The notes: generated by a model not told the origin, from the sequence alone. DNA of 64,000 bases from Pyrenula massariospora (GCA_021030905.1 JAGFMI010000012.1:124001-188000); one strand, 5' to 3'; positions 42,679-55,506 are shown, numbered from the stretch's first letter. A program made the numbers and translations.

Positions 42679-44612
42679 TTATAATATCTAGCAAGAGATG
42701 ATAGATATGCTTTATACCGATGAAATTGAATAGAAATCCCCTAGTTTGAGAAATTGTCCGATACACGCTAGATTCACACCGTCTATGTCCGATGAGTCCG
42801 CTGGCACACAGAGAATTGCCCGGCTGAGAAACTCTTCACTGGGGATGCTCTGCGTACAAGCTCAACTACCTGTTTGCTTATTTCGAACTGGCCTCATTAA
42901 AAGCTGCCGTCTCTGTAATCGAAGCCATGGGATACGCCAGCTCGTGATCTTGATCTGTGCTCCAGTGGTCCTGAACTCCGAGGTTAGACTGACCTTGTAA
43001 CGCTTCTACGCTAGTGGAAGAGTATTGAAACGAGGCAAGCTTTACCTGCCAGGACCTGGGGAGTTGCAGCGGCGCAGCTGCAACAACCCGTCGGATCGAC
43101 AAAGCCGGGCAAAGCACTCAAATCTCGCCTGAAGTTGACACATGTAGCGCAAATTCGGTCCGGGACAGGTTGCGCCGTCACTTGGAAAGGCATTTCCAAA
43201 CGCCGAGTGATTACGGGATAATCCAATCCCTAGCCTTGCTGAGTCTGATGGCTAATTCGGCGAGTTTGGTCAGGACAAGATCGATCACAGCACTTTGAAT
43301 GACGGCAGATCTCGGATGCTGACAGGCATCAGTATACCATATCCGCATTCATCTACAAGGATGATCGAGTTGTACAGACTTTGACTGCTTTTGATGCTTC
43401 AAAGCTTGACCTTGTAAGAGCAATTGGTGGTGACAGCACACACCCTCCGCCGAAATGCTGTGGGTCTGGATGCGGCCCCATGAGAAGCTGGGGTTCGCGA
43501 CCCAATTGATCGTAAACAGTCTCGGACGCTACGGCCGCCAGGGCCTGTGAGCCACCTGGGCTAAGCCTGGGCTTGGCCTTAGGCGGCGGCCTAATCGTTT
43601 CGGGCAGAGGAGGATCAACGGATAGAGCGGACGGTCCCCCGCAGGCTCTCCTTGTAGCTCCCTCTCAGCGCACCAGAGGCGGGCTTGATAATGGATATTT
43701 GCAGAAGCAATAGGTGGCTCTTCTCCATCGAGCTCGCGTCAAACTTGATCGGAATGCAGCTGGGGTTATGGCCCGTGCAGATGCCATGTTGATCCCAATC
43801 GAGCTGGCTGATGCTGCTCAGGAACGTTATCAATCTGTCTCGGAGCACCGGCACTCGACAAGTCTCGGTTTGTCTGGATAATAAGGATTATCGTCCTGTC
43901 AGGTGGCGCCGGCCTATTAATATAATAATCACTATCGCTTCCAGCCACTAACCCAGGCCGGCAGAAGCTGCGGATGGGCGACCAGGGCCCTAGACGCGAC
44001 AGGGTAAGGCCCCGTCAATGTGGGCGGATGTGCGCTGCCGGCGACTGAACTTGCGCCATCCGCGGCTGCAACTCACCACCACCACCCCCATGACTGCTCT
44101 CCAGTCTTGTCCGATCACCTGCTGGAGCCAGTCCTCGAACCCACCAGCCAGCGCACCACCAGCACCACGCCCAGACGCCTGACGAGACACCCCTTTGCAC
44201 AGTACCTCCCGCCAGCTTGCTGCCCTTGGTACTTCAGATTCCCAGTTCGGACATCCCGATTTTAAGATCACGCTTACCATCTTGTCTTCTACTCGCCCCT
44301 ACCTCGTGTAACACCGTCAACGACTCTTGTGTCACTCCTGCCTCCGCCTCCGCCTCTCGCGTACTTTCGAAGCGGATTGCAGCTCTCGACCTTTATTATG
44401 CGATCGTCTTGTTCATGAGCGACTCTGCTTGAATTTCTCCTCCCTCCATTATTTGTTGGATATTGGCGCTATCTCCCAAGCAGATTTTCCACCCGATTTT
44501 TTTGGTTACACGATTAATTGACAATTTGATTCGTCAACGCCGATCCGTATCTCAGAGCCTTCAGATTCTAAGACATTCGTTGTTCCTCGACTACCCAGCC
44601 TCAACCTCCAAA
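42679..44612. other. Intergenic 1.9 kb upstream of Med12
   Basis: The Med12 promoter and leader occupy the 3' part, which is C/T-rich (about 44250-44480). Frames elsewhere are short and unconvincing. No gene is supported. Confidence 0.45.
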
Positions 44613-44627
44613 ATGCCTCTACGATGA
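44613..44627 (+). promoter_or_regulatory. Five-codon stop-start upstream ORF of Med12
   Basis: ATGCCTCTACGATGA is a complete tiny frame (four sense codons and TGA). Its stop overlaps the presumed Med12 start as ATGA (44624-44627). The uORF ATG has A at -3, a good context, so ribosomes would be expected to translate it and then have to reinitiate. Confidence 0.6.
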
Positions 44628-47600
44628 CCCAATACCATGCCGCCCATGCCCAGCGGCTTCCTCATCCTCCCCCGACCAGCGTTCCTTCGAGGGAGCCCTT
44701 CCGCCAGAATGTCAATGCTCGAATAGGGCAACCAGGATCTGGAAGGGCACAGGGCAAAGAGGTGGTGGACTTGACAGAAAATCCGACAGGTGCTGCTGAG
44801 GAATCGCCTGCCAAACGACGCAAGCTTAGCTCCGAAGGTCCCGGTACGAGCAAAATAGACGAAAGTCTGAGCCAGTCACATATCGTCGCCAAGAGCCAGC
44901 TCGAAAATAGCTATGGGAGGCGCGCTTCGCCAACCGAGCACAAGATAGCTGCGCCAGCTACTGGGAGCTCAAAAGCCTTAGCACCTGACAACAAACCTTT
45001 GATACTTGACCATGGTGCACGTTCGCCACCGCTTCTGCCCGCACGACCTTGGAAGGATCGACCACGCGAAGGACTCCACGCAGCAAGACGCGGAAAGGAT
45101 AGATCTATACCGAAGCGGGAGGTCCAAACGACGCCGTATAAAATCTTACCACCATCAGATGCGCCTGTCATGAAAGAAGATGGTAAGCTCCCCTCCACAG
45201 AAGGTAGGACAGATTCAGCTAACTTAGATCAGTTAATCTTGCCGATTTCTTTCCGTGGAAAGGATCTCACCCAGAAGACACAACATCGCGAGATGCCGTA
45301 AGAGACGGCTTTTTCGACAAAGCAAAACTGCAAAACGAAACTAATACGGCGCGGTTATCCTTGCTGGGTGCCTGCAAGCATCGAAAAGGCCTGTCTACCT
45401 TGTCAGCTGTTTTCCATTCCGTGAACGAACGCCGGCAAGTCTATGGCAAGATCCCCTCTACGTCATCCTTCAAGCCGCCACCACGGGTCACTTTGACAGA
45501 GGCTAAGAGAAAGTCCTGGCTGAACGATCTTTCGAATCCCACTGTTCCTTTACGAAGGCTAAGTCGCACAATTCCGCAGGGTATAAGGGGCCAACCTCTC
45601 TTGGACCAATGCCTGGCGAATTCTGTGCCGATAAGTAGAGCCATTTGGTTTGTCAAATGTGTTGGCGCGAACGAGATTAGGACACTGAAGCGAAAGGGCA
45701 CTAGCGCTACCTTTGCAGCTGGTGCCGAAGCGAAATGGCTTAAAGAATGGACGACCAATGTGCAAGCATTCCTTGGGGGCAGCCTTACCAACATGCACTT
45801 ACCTGAATGGAAAGCAAAGCTCGATTATAGCATTGAACTTTCAACGCGCCTCTACCGAGAGAATCTTGTTGATCGGGAACATTATTTGGATTGGATAGTC
45901 CAGTCTGTGTGTGAAAGTACTTTGGACCAATTTCCGACCTGGATGTTACTTCTTCGCATTCATTTTAAAGATCTTGGAAAGTTCAGGAAAAGAGGGCGAC
46001 AACTTGCAGAAGCGCTCTTGGACAAATTACACGATGCTCTCGAGACCGACCCTGAAATTTTTCAGCCGCTGATATACAAAATCTCCCGGTTCATCCGAGC
46101 TTTTATTTTTGCTCGTGCCGATTGTTTTCTGCTACCGAGAACATGGGACAAACATTCTGGCATCCTTGCATCCTGCCTAAAGCTCACCGTGCCGGCAGAG
46201 AAGACCCTGTTTGATACAGTGGCTAAGAGAAACTCTAGACTTGCAAGCCCTAAGTCAGCACTTGATGGACAGCCCGTGTCCTGGCGGCGAGCCGTTATCA
46301 GTGTTCTTGACGAGGCAAAAGCTCCTTGCGATATTGGGGCAGTGGGTTTAAAATGCATTAATTTACAACCGAATATGGAGACTCTTGTACTGACGATCCT
46401 GGAATGGGCTCCAACTGCTTTCCGACCCGGCCTTGCTCGTGTCTATCTTGCAGTGCGCTTGTTGCGACGATGGCACAACAAAGGCTTTGACGTACAGACA
46501 CCCATTTACCACATCATTAGTGATGATTATCCCGCTCGTCATCTCCAGTACGACTGCGTGGAGAAAATCGTTTGCGAGCTCGGACGGTCTAAAACACTTT
46601 CCATTAGTCGTTATCTACAATGGGTGACCGCAAGAGGAAGTACAAAAAACTTGAATAGCAAAGAGTTTCTACTGCTGGGTAGTCTCCCTGTGCACTGCCT
46701 GCCAAGTCACGTCAAAAATCTTAGAAACGCGATCCTCTCCAAAACCGGGTTCTCAGCAACTGCGGAGGGTGAAACGGTTCAGAAGTTTAAATCAACGCTG
46801 GCTCAATCACTGCCAGCTGTCTTTGCCACATCTGAACCAGCTTCAGCAAGTTCGAAAGGCCTAAACTCTCAAATGCGCGACTTGAGTGGGTCTTCAAGGT
46901 CGGAAATAAGCTATTGGATCCGTTATTGGGTCAGAGAACATTATCAGGATCCGCAGCCAAGTGGAAAAGACGGCTCGGGAGTGCAAGAGATCTCTAAATT
47001 CACACTCACTGAGTTCGAGCTTCTTCGCGGGATCCTTGAGGGGTTCGGGGATGTGTCAATTCTCGCTGACGTGCTGTGTGATGCCTGCAATTCTGAAGAT
47101 GAAAGTGTGTTGGCGGCAGCTACTGACACTCTTTGCCATCATTATGCCTCGATGTGGATGATTGGTGCATTTGAGGACCTTCATTCGACCTTGTTCGAAT
47201 CTTATCAACGGCTCCGGCTCTCCAATGCGCCCATGAGGAATTTCGTATTGTCTTTGATCGACTTAGCATCACGACAGCCATTTGCTGCAGTACCACAAAG
47301 CATGCTCCGCCACGATCTGGCTCGAGGGGAAAGGATTGCTGCCGTCTCTGCTTGCTCGCCAATCTCCGATCACATGGCTGACTCCCTCCAGAACGCTGGT
47401 TCTACTTTCAAAGAGGAGTTTGATCAGCTACTCTCCACAGGAAACAGCATGGATGATCAAACCATGGCTAGTCTGTTCAGCACATTGATGAGCAGACTAG
47501 ATAGTACTGCCAAGGACTTGAAAAACCAGAATGAGGTCCTATGTCAAATGCTCTGCCGTCTAAAAGCCTTCAGAGTCAAGCACTTCGACACGTTGGTGTC

Positions 47601-49299
47601 GAAGTGGATTGGGAGAGTCCTTCAGGCTAACGACCAATCGCGATTAGGCAGTGTTCTTTCTCCATTGATTGCTTTCAACTGTATCAATTTTGAGACTATC
47701 TTTGCTAGTGCAAAGGACTTGCTTTCTGCTGATGCAACACGGCCAGGCATTATCCATAGTGAAAATGTCCGCCTGGCGCTTGCACAAGTCTTTGAATCCT
47801 GGCGTCAAACTCCAAGCGTATCGATGTCATCAGTGCAATATCGTTTCCGAAAAGCGCAACGTTGCTATTTTGAAGAGCACTGCCTTGAAGCACTTGAGAT
47901 GTTACATATTGTGGATGTTCACGAAGCTGACCGCATGACGCAGAATATAATTCTCAGGTGTATGGTACAAGACTCGAAAGCTGTGACGGAGCTGCAATGC
48001 TCGTATAGCTCCATGAATATCATATGCTCTGCACTGGAGCGCCTCCTGCTAACACCTAAGTGTCTTGGTGAAGATGTCGACCAACTTACGCTGCCCAAAG
48101 TCCAGAACGCTATCGATCACTGTACTGACTTTTCTTTGCCTCTGGTACAGCTATATTTTGGGCTGGCATTCACCCAGCATGAAATCCGGGATGAGCTGAC
48201 CGAAATCCTGATGGAACTTGCTAAAAAGCCGGCCAGTGACGTACCGATCGCGGATAACTTCTGGCTGCCGCTTGTCTCAAATATTGGTCTTGAAGCTGCT
48301 CAATCGCTACGTGAGAAGGCTGAACTATCTTTTTTCGCGCTACCATCTTCACTTGCTCTCCCCCAGACAGTACCATTTACGGACACCGGCCATGAATTGG
48401 CGACCGGAGACATGATGGACAAGGCAACGCAATACGTCTCCATCATCACGGCCACTGGTTACAGTATTGGAGCAAACTCTAGTCATCCTTCGCATCCCGT
48501 TGGGCTTGCTATTGTTGACAAGCTGAACGGGTACCTGCGATACTTAATTGCAATGCAGAATTCCTGGAACACACCGACACTCGAAAATGAGAAAACATCA
48601 CCACCGAGAGCGATATTGACTGCCTTCCTTACCAACTTGCTACGGCTCATCTCCCTGCACCGTGACAATCTAGGCTGTACAAGTCCAGCAGCATCCGCTT
48701 CCGGTGCAGGCGGGTCGAGTCTCAAAGCTGAGCAGCAGGCTTCGACAAAGATTCTGTTTTCACTCCTACACATTGCAGTACATCCTCTTCTCAACACTGC
48801 CAAATTTCCAGCTACTTCAGCTAGGCTTGATCCAGATGGACCCCCGAGTGAGGGGGAAAATGCCGATCCTGTGCAATACGTTCTCGACGTGGCTGCTCTC
48901 CTGGTCGACACGGTGTCTTCCGACGCTATTGCTATGATTTTGAGGCTTCTGAAGGATAAGGCAAAAGATGCCCGCCTTGAATATCTCGTCGGGAACATGA
49001 ATATGGCTTTGAGTCCTATCCTAGAGATGGAAAAGGAGTCTCAGCCGGTTTCAAGCTTCATGGACAACCCGGCAATTGGAGGCAGTAGCGACTATCCGCC
49101 GACACTGGTAGCTATGAAGAGCGGTGTGAAGGATGCAGTCGAAGGTAGTGACCGAACTGGGTCATTGAAAGTGCTGGGCGAGTGGAGACCGAAGCAGTGG
49201 GAATTACTTGAAGGCAGTAACGAGCCAAGCGTCGGGCTCGGGCTTTTTGATGCGGTTTGGGAAAGGCAGAAGAGCGGGATGGCAACGACGGGACGATGA
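44624..49299 (+). CDS. med12: Mediator kinase-module subunit Med12 (Srb8)
   Basis: Two exons, 44624-45182 and 45233-49299, phase-1 junction, 1541 aa. The N-terminal 180 residues are low-complexity and end with the acidic PVMKED. The conserved Med12 block follows the intron: ADFFPWKGSHPED, DGFFDKAKLQNETNTARLSL, then FKPPPRVTLTEAKRKSW and NPTVPLRRLSRTIPQGIRG. The large C-terminal part is helical, as in the family. Med12 anchors and activates the Cdk8-cyclin C module, which regulates RNA polymerase II transcription. The length is normal and the frame is intact. An upstream stop-start ORF overlaps the start codon, suggesting translational control. Confidence 0.95.
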
Positions 49300-50108
49300 C
49301 AGCAATTTCATTTGTTCAAGGAACGGTGGCTTTAAGAGCGTTCTTGTTTTGTCTTGTGTATCAGATGGCGCATTGGGTACATGAAAAGATGAAACGATGT
49401 TGGATGAGATGTGTCATGATATACCTTTTTCGATTCAACACTGGAGCCTCCTGGGGAAGAGGGTTACTGATCCCACGCCGGCCATTTCGTGAGAGTTTGA
49501 GGCGTGGGTATAAAACTGTGGTGTTATTTTGATAAATGCAGATCGAGACTAAGGGAAGGCTAGGACATAGGGACCAAGCCATGAATAGATACCTTTCGGG
49601 CGGAATAAAATGCTGTGTTGATGGAGTCTGCTGATTGTCTCTCTGTTGAGTACATCTCGCTCTGTGTGTAGTATGATGTACCTGCTAGGTGAGCTCTCAG
49701 TTAGTACCCATTAGTAGCGTGTACAATCGAGATTTGGGAGAGGGTCTGGAAGCGCGGGAATACCCGCAATTGGCGGCTGCTGATTGCTCGCCTGCTCTGC
49801 GCGACCCCGCAAACGCCAATTTACGAACTTCCAACGCAATCAATCCCGCACTCATGCTGCGCCGAGCTTTTCAATGCAGATTTTCTACAGCCCACGATCT
49901 CATCGCAACTTTTTGTGACCTAGAACTAGCTTGACACCCATGTGCTTACTCTTAGCGAGATCTAGTGGCGGAAAGGCCTTCTCTGTCTTTCCGGCCACCT
50001 TGACTGTTTTGCGGCCAGGTTGAATCTCGCTCTCCGCCGCTGGAGTGGCGATAGACCTTGTCCGCTCCTAACGCACCTTGGATCTTGAATCGTGCAACTC
50101 GAAACGCC
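49300..50108. other. Intergenic 0.8 kb
   Basis: Med12 3' flank and the promoter/leader of the Zn2Cys6 factor. Nothing else is seen. Confidence 0.5.
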
Positions 50109-53060
50109 ATGGCTGCGCATAATAACAAGCGACCTGCTTCAAGAGAAGATCCTTTGCCTCTTCGTCCCGCTCAGCCTCAGTCTACACCCAATCCTACTTT
50201 AGACACACCTACCCTACCATCTATCGAGAAATCTCCACTTCCACCTACTGAGCGTATTTCCCTATCTGTACCAGCTCAGTCCAGCCTCCCAACTCAATTT
50301 CGAATTCCCGAGTCTCCGAGATCGGCAAGTGGCGAGCATGCGGCCAAGTCAGCAAAGGTCGCGATCCCACGTCTGAGAAAGAACAGTGGGGACGGCTTCG
50401 CAGGAAAAGGAGGACGCCATCGGGTGACACACGCCTGCGAGCCATGCCGGCAAAGGAAAACAAAATGTTGGCGACTCATTATACATCACTACCAAAAGGC
50501 GCATGGCTAACTGCTGAGGTAGGTAGTGGAGAGCGACCAGTCTGCAAGCACTGCGTAGACTTCAAAATCCAATGTTATTATGCAGATGGCAAACGGGATA
50601 GGGCTAAGAAGTATGCCTTCTCTACTCAGATATGTCTCTACTAATTTTTTTGGCAGACAATTCGGGAACATGGCCGAGAAATGTCATGGCATGGAAGGAC
50701 TGCTGAGAGACCTTGCCAATAAGGTCGGAGAGGAGGACAGGGATGCAATTACGAGACTCCTTGAAAAGGTGGGCATATAACTTGAAGTAGTGAAACTGGC
50801 TTACATTAATGCAGGACATGCTCGAGATTCCCGATACTCAGACTGAGGCTGACAGTGCCTATTCTACTAACCGTGAAGGCTCCTCTGGTCAAGAGTCAGA
50901 GATATCTGCCAGAGCTGGCTCGACGGGTGCAGTAGATCGCCTGGAAGAGGATTTCAATCGCACTGAAGAGACTCGGGCAATGGGATTTGTGGGCAAGAGC
51001 TCCGATGTTAGCTGGATGCATGCTGTGCAGGAAGAAAACCAAGCACCGGCAGAAACAAAAGATCGACAAGCAAGGTTCGACACAACGGGCAGTATGCCTC
51101 TACTTATCTCATAGAGGAATTTGATAGCTCACATTCGTCCAGGCTTTACCATTGCAGAGTCAAACTACCACCTCGACGATTTTCCTATTTCTGGCCCTGG
51201 TCCTGTCGACTCATATGAGATTCCTCCACGCGACGTAGCGGACAAATTGTTCAATACTTACATGCAGACTGTTCACCCTTCATTTCCAATCATTGGCCGC
51301 TCAAACTTCACGACACAGTTCCATCAATTCTGCAACAACCCACATAATCCGAAAATAAGGCAGGCTACCAGATGGCGAGCGATCATAAATCTCATCTTTG
51401 CAATAGGCGCAATACACTCTCATCTTACCCAAGTCGATTGGCAAGGTGACGAACGAGATCATCTCATTTACTTCACTCGAGCCCGACAGCTTGGCATCAC
51501 CGCAGACACCATCTTTGCACATCCTGATCTACAGTTGGTCCAGATATATGGGTTGACTGGCTTCTATCTCCTCGCGACGAACCAGATCAATAGGTGAGCA
51601 GCAGTGATTTCTAGTCAATATAGATACTAACTGCTGTTAGGTCATGGAGTATAACCGGCATGGCTGTTCGTGCAGCTGTTGCCCTTGGAATCAATATGCG
51701 CAACGACAGCAATCGCATCAAAGACGCTTCGAAGGAAGTACGCTATCGCGTCTGGTGGTCACTCTATATTCTAGAGCAGCATTTGTTAATCTTGACCGGA
51801 CGCCCTACATTCATCCAAGATAAAATATGCACAGCTCCTTTACCTCTACCGTTTGAAGAGGATAGCTTCAACAATCCCAATGCAGCCTTCCTCATGACGA
51901 CCGATTCTCAATCAGGCAGCAGATTTCCTGCCGTTGACTCCGGGTCTTCAAGGAGTCCTTCCACAAGTCGGTCTACCTCGGCATCAAAGCAAGCCGCCTC
52001 CTCACATCCGACACCACCGTCTCGTTCTCCATCTAATAATCCAGCAACCGAGCTTGAATGGGCTAAGTCGGCTCAGCCTTGCCTTTCTCTCTATTTCTTG
52101 CACTATGTGCAATTGGCGAGAATTGTTCGCATGGTGTTCGATAGACTTTATGCGCCGAACAAGCTAGGCAGGTCATGGGGGGAGGTACAGCGGACAGTGA
52201 CCCGAATTCAACGCAAACTTGATCAATGGAAATCCACCCTCCCCCCTGTCTTTGATTGGACTCGACGCCAACGAGATCAAGCTTTCAGCGATCAACGTCT
52301 CACACTAGGGTTATACTATTATGGCGTACAAATGATGATCACCAGACCGTTTCTATGCCGCCTCGATCGTAAAATGCCAAATCAGTCGGAGCACTCTAGA
52401 TACATCAATCATACAACAGCAGTGACGTGCGTGGAGGCCGCAATGTCCTCCCTCGATCTGCTGCCGGATGAATTGGATGTTGTCGGACTATTTAAGTCGA
52501 CTACCTGGTGGGCTGTTCTTCAACAGCTTATGCAAGCGACTAGTATATTGTTACTTGAGTTATCTTTCCGAGCACACCACATGCCTCAAGAAGCGAGTAA
52601 CATTCTCCACTCTGCCAAGAAAGCAGTACGGTGGCTTTACCAGATGGCAGCGGAGGACAACAAAGCGGCCTTCCGGGCGTGGAAGATCGCCGACCCACTC
52701 TTCCGAGATGCCTCCACACGAGTCGGTGCGAATGTTGATGACTTACCTGATCAAATCCCTGAGCGTCCCAAGCCACCACCATTCACTCAGCCCTATACAA
52801 TGCCCCAGTACAATGTCTCAACGCCCATGACGACCATGACTGATTTTCAAGTCTTCCCGTACCTTATGTCGACATCAGGCGAGCATGTCGGCTATACGGC
52901 GTACGATCAGTACGTTCCATATGATCAAAACCTCATGGGGATGGCAACAAGTATGCCGCAGATGAGCGGGCCGGAAATGGAATTTATGGACCATTTCTAT
53001 CATGACGCTGACCCCTCAGCCTATGATGGTCATCAAGAGCAGCAGGACGGGAACGGATGA
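50109..53060 (+). CDS. Zn(II)2Cys6 transcription factor with fungal-specific TF domain
   Basis: Six exons: 50109-50466, 50523-50610, 50657-50768, 50815-51091, 51143-51593 and 51641-53060; 901 aa. The N-terminal about 100 residues are Pro/Ser-rich. The DNA-binding cluster has Cys at 110, 113, 120, 127, 130 and 137, an exact C-x2-C-x6-C-x6-C-x2-C-x6-C pattern, which validates the first splice although its donor (GTTGGC) is weak. A short coiled region (GLLRDLANKV) follows. The fungal TF middle homology domain spans about residues 290-700 (TVHPSFPIIGRSNF, INLIFAIGAIHS, ATNQINRSWSITGMAVRAAV, WWSLYILEQHL), interrupted by a Ser-rich insert (SRSPSTSRSTSAS). The C-terminus is Met/Gln/Tyr-rich and may activate transcription. 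The target pathway cannot be told; no obvious client cluster lies next to it. Confidence 0.92.
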
Positions 53061-53736
53061 AGCGATGAGAAGGAGGCCTTCGAGAAATGTTTTACAAAAT
53101 CACATTCTGCACCAGAACGTATCGATTGAATACTAGTGTACAGTCTCATTCAAAGTGTCGGGGACAGACGACTGAGGGTCGCTGCAATCCTCGGTGCTAA
53201 TCGGATACACACGACCTGATTGAATTTCAGCAATGGCTGCAATGATACATACGAAGCGGAAACAGATGCAGAACAGCTTGCCGTGGCAGGTTATCGCAAT
53301 ATGATTGACAGAAGAAAGGAATTGGTGGCAATAAGGGTTCGGCCCTTCGACGAAAACGAGTGTACGGTACAAGCATCGGGATAATCTCACCTCAATACTC
53401 TGAGATTCTGAAGTTGGAATTCAGTTAGATGAATGCTAAGCTTTGCGTCATCATGCCAGGTCTGCAAGGGCCAAAGAATGTCGACGATTACCCGATGGGG
53501 TCAACATTCCTCACCATCAACGACAACAAAAGCTCCCTCCATTCCCTTGGCAACGCTCCTTGACCTCAAATTCATCTGTCCATTTCTCATTTCCCGTTCT
53601 TTTGTGCTTTGAGCAATTTGTATGAGGTCCATGAATTTCTGTTTTTTTCTTTTCGTCTTTCGTTCACAACTTAGAACCCGTTCAAAATTTCTGCTGAAAA
53701 GGATTTTTTTCAAAAATTAGGGAAAAGACGCTCGTT
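53061..53736. other. Intergenic 0.7 kb
   Basis: 3' flank of the transcription factor and the promoter of the Ser/Pro-rich secreted protein. Nothing specific is recognised. Confidence 0.5.
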
Positions 53737-55506
53737 ATGGCTCTCCTCTCCCTCTCAACCCCCTCCCTCCCCCTCCTCGTCATCACGCTCCTCCTTTGCG
53801 CCGTTCCGCGAAGTGCAACCGCCCACCCAAGCCCCAACAAGAATAACAACAAGCAAAACACCCACGACTCCCTGATCGCGGCCCTCAAGCAACAAACCGA
53901 CAACCTCTTCGCCAAGAACATACCCCGCCGCGACGCCCTCAACGTCACCCTCACCCCGCTCACCCTCCCCCTCAACACCTCTGCCCCAGTGCCGCCCTCC
54001 TTCCCGACCCTCCTGCCGGTGGCGAACGTGTCATCGCTGGCGTTCGGCAGCGGGTTGCCCTCAGCCGGGTCGCCGCCGCTGGTGTTCGTGACGAGCAGCT
54101 CGAGCGTGTACATGTTCCCCAGCACGACGGCGGACGTGCCGTTTGCGACCATCTGTCCGCTGTTTTTCGCTAACGGGGCGGTGAAGAGTGCGACGTCTGG
54201 GGTGGCCGTGCCAACGTTGCCGGGGCATAGGCCGCCGTTTCCGCAGCCGGTGCCGCTTGAGAGTGTGTCGGTGACTGTGCCGAGCTTATCGGTGTCGAGC
54301 TTGGGTGTGTCGGTTTCTTCACCGGGGCTGTCCGTGTCTGCACCGAGCCTGTCCGCGCCGAGCTTGTCTGCGCCGAGCTTGTCTCTCTCTTCGCCGGGAC
54401 TACCATCGCCAGGGCTTCCTTCCCTGACAGTTCCTTCGCCGGGACTTTCGTCGCCGACACTTCCGTCCCCTGGGCTGCCTTCTCCGACACTTCCTTCCCC
54501 CAGGCTTCCTTCCCCGAAACTCCCTCTCCCCTCACCAAAACTCCCTCTCCCATCCCCCAGCCCTCCCCCTGTCCCTGGCCTGCCCCCCATCCTCCCCGGC
54601 GGCCTAGGCCCCAAGCGAAAACGCCAGCCCCTCCCCCTGTCGCTGCTGCCAGCAACAACAACGAGCCTGATCGGCACCGACGGCTGCACCACCTTCGAGA
54701 GCAAGACCACCACCGCCTACTGCAGCACCACGATCCCCATCGCCGGCGGCCTGCCCCTGACCGTGACCGACTGCTACAGCTGGCTCACGTTCAGCTCTTC
54801 CACTTTAACTGGCGGTGGACCGCCGACAGGCCCGACGATCCTGCCCTTTCCGCCGGGGGGCGGAGTGCCGACGAGCCCCGGGTCGGCGTACAACGGCACG
54901 GCCGCGGAGGTGACTGGCGCCGCGGCCGGCGTGCCCTTCAGCAACGGGACGAGCGTGCCCGGCGTCGGCGTTGGTACCGGCGCTGGGGTCGCGGTGCCGG
55001 TGGGCCCGCCGGACGCGAATGGGGTTACGCAAATTCGCGGGCGGGACGCCGCGGCGGCGGAGAATGCAAGCGTGCCTATCGGCGATGGTGGGGGGACGTG
55101 GATCGCGTTCTACGCCGCCCCCTGGACGGACCTCGCGTTTCCCCCAGCGCCGGGGGCGCCCCCGGAGACGGTGCAGGTCGCCGAGTGTCTAGAGTCGGGT
55201 CAGACGCTCTACTGTCCGCCGGACGCGACGCACGTGGAGGCGTGGAGCGTGGTGAATGTCACCAGCACGAGGCTGGAGACGAAGACGATCACGTTCGAGG
55301 CGGTGGTGTCGCCGCCGGCGCAGGTGGGGTTGAGCGACGAGAGCGGGGATTGGCTGAGTCTGGATGTGACGGAGGGGGTGAGCGTGAGCGTGGAGACGAC
55401 GGTGGTGAGGAGTAGTGTGTTTACGACGGTGAGCGTGAGTAAGAGTACCGTGGCGGAGTTGCCGGTTGTTACGATGACGACGGATCTGTTGGAGGGGGGA
55501 CGTTGA
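53737..55506 (+). CDS. Ser/Pro-rich secreted protein with Kex2 site
   Basis: Single exon, 589 aa, clearly more GC-rich than its surroundings. A signal peptide (LPLLVITLLLCAVPRSATA) is followed by a variable region. Residues about 170-290 consist of degenerate five- to six-residue repeats such as SPGLPSPTLPSP. A KRKRQ run (residues 293-297) right after the repeats is a probable Kex2 cleavage site. The next part has paired Cys (GTDGCTTFESKT, AYCSTT, VTDCYSW), and the C-terminus is rich in Thr/Val. Secreted, probably O-glycosylated wall protein is the best guess; I do not recognise a family. A long antisense frame (53682-54713) is a composition artefact. Confidence 0.75.
   Translation: MALLSLSTPSLPLLVITLLLCAVPRSATAHPSPNKNNNKQNTHDSLIAALKQQTDNLFAKNIPRRDALNVTLTPLTLPLNTSAPVPPSFPTLLPVANVSSLAFGSGLPSAGSPPLVFVTSSSSVYMFPSTTADVPFATICPLFFANGAVKSATSGVAVPTLPGHRPPFPQPVPLESVSVTVPSLSVSSLGVSVSSPGLSVSAPSLSAPSLSAPSLSLSSPGLPSPGLPSLTVPSPGLSSPTLPSPGLPSPTLPSPRLPSPKLPLPSPKLPLPSPSPPPVPGLPPILPGGLGPKRKRQPLPLSLLPATTTSLIGTDGCTTFESKTTTAYCSTTIPIAGGLPLTVTDCYSWLTFSSSTLTGGGPPTGPTILPFPPGGGVPTSPGSAYNGTAAEVTGAAAGVPFSNGTSVPGVGVGTGAGVAVPVGPPDANGVTQIRGRDAAAAENASVPIGDGGGTWIAFYAAPWTDLAFPPAPGAPPETVQVAECLESGQTLYCPPDATHVEAWSVVNVTSTRLETKTITFEAVVSPPAQVGLSDESGDWLSLDVTEGVSVSVETTVVRSSVFTTVSVSKSTVAELPVVTMTTDLLEGGR
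54241..54600 (+). repeat. Intragenic minisatellite-like Ser/Pro repeat
   Basis: Imperfect 15-30 bp units encoding SPGLPSP-, SPTLPSP- and SAPSL-type blocks inside the secreted protein. Copy number is likely to vary between strains. Confidence 0.7.

Noticed and set aside
43011-43226. 71-codon Cys-containing frame, considered as a small secreted protein
   Set aside because: No signal peptide and irregular Cys spacing.
53682-54713. 343-codon antisense frame with regular Gly/Glu/Ser repeats
   Set aside because: It lies antisense to a protein with a clear signal peptide and Kex2 site. The repeats mirror the sense-strand Ser/Pro repeats, and the frame is explained by high GC.
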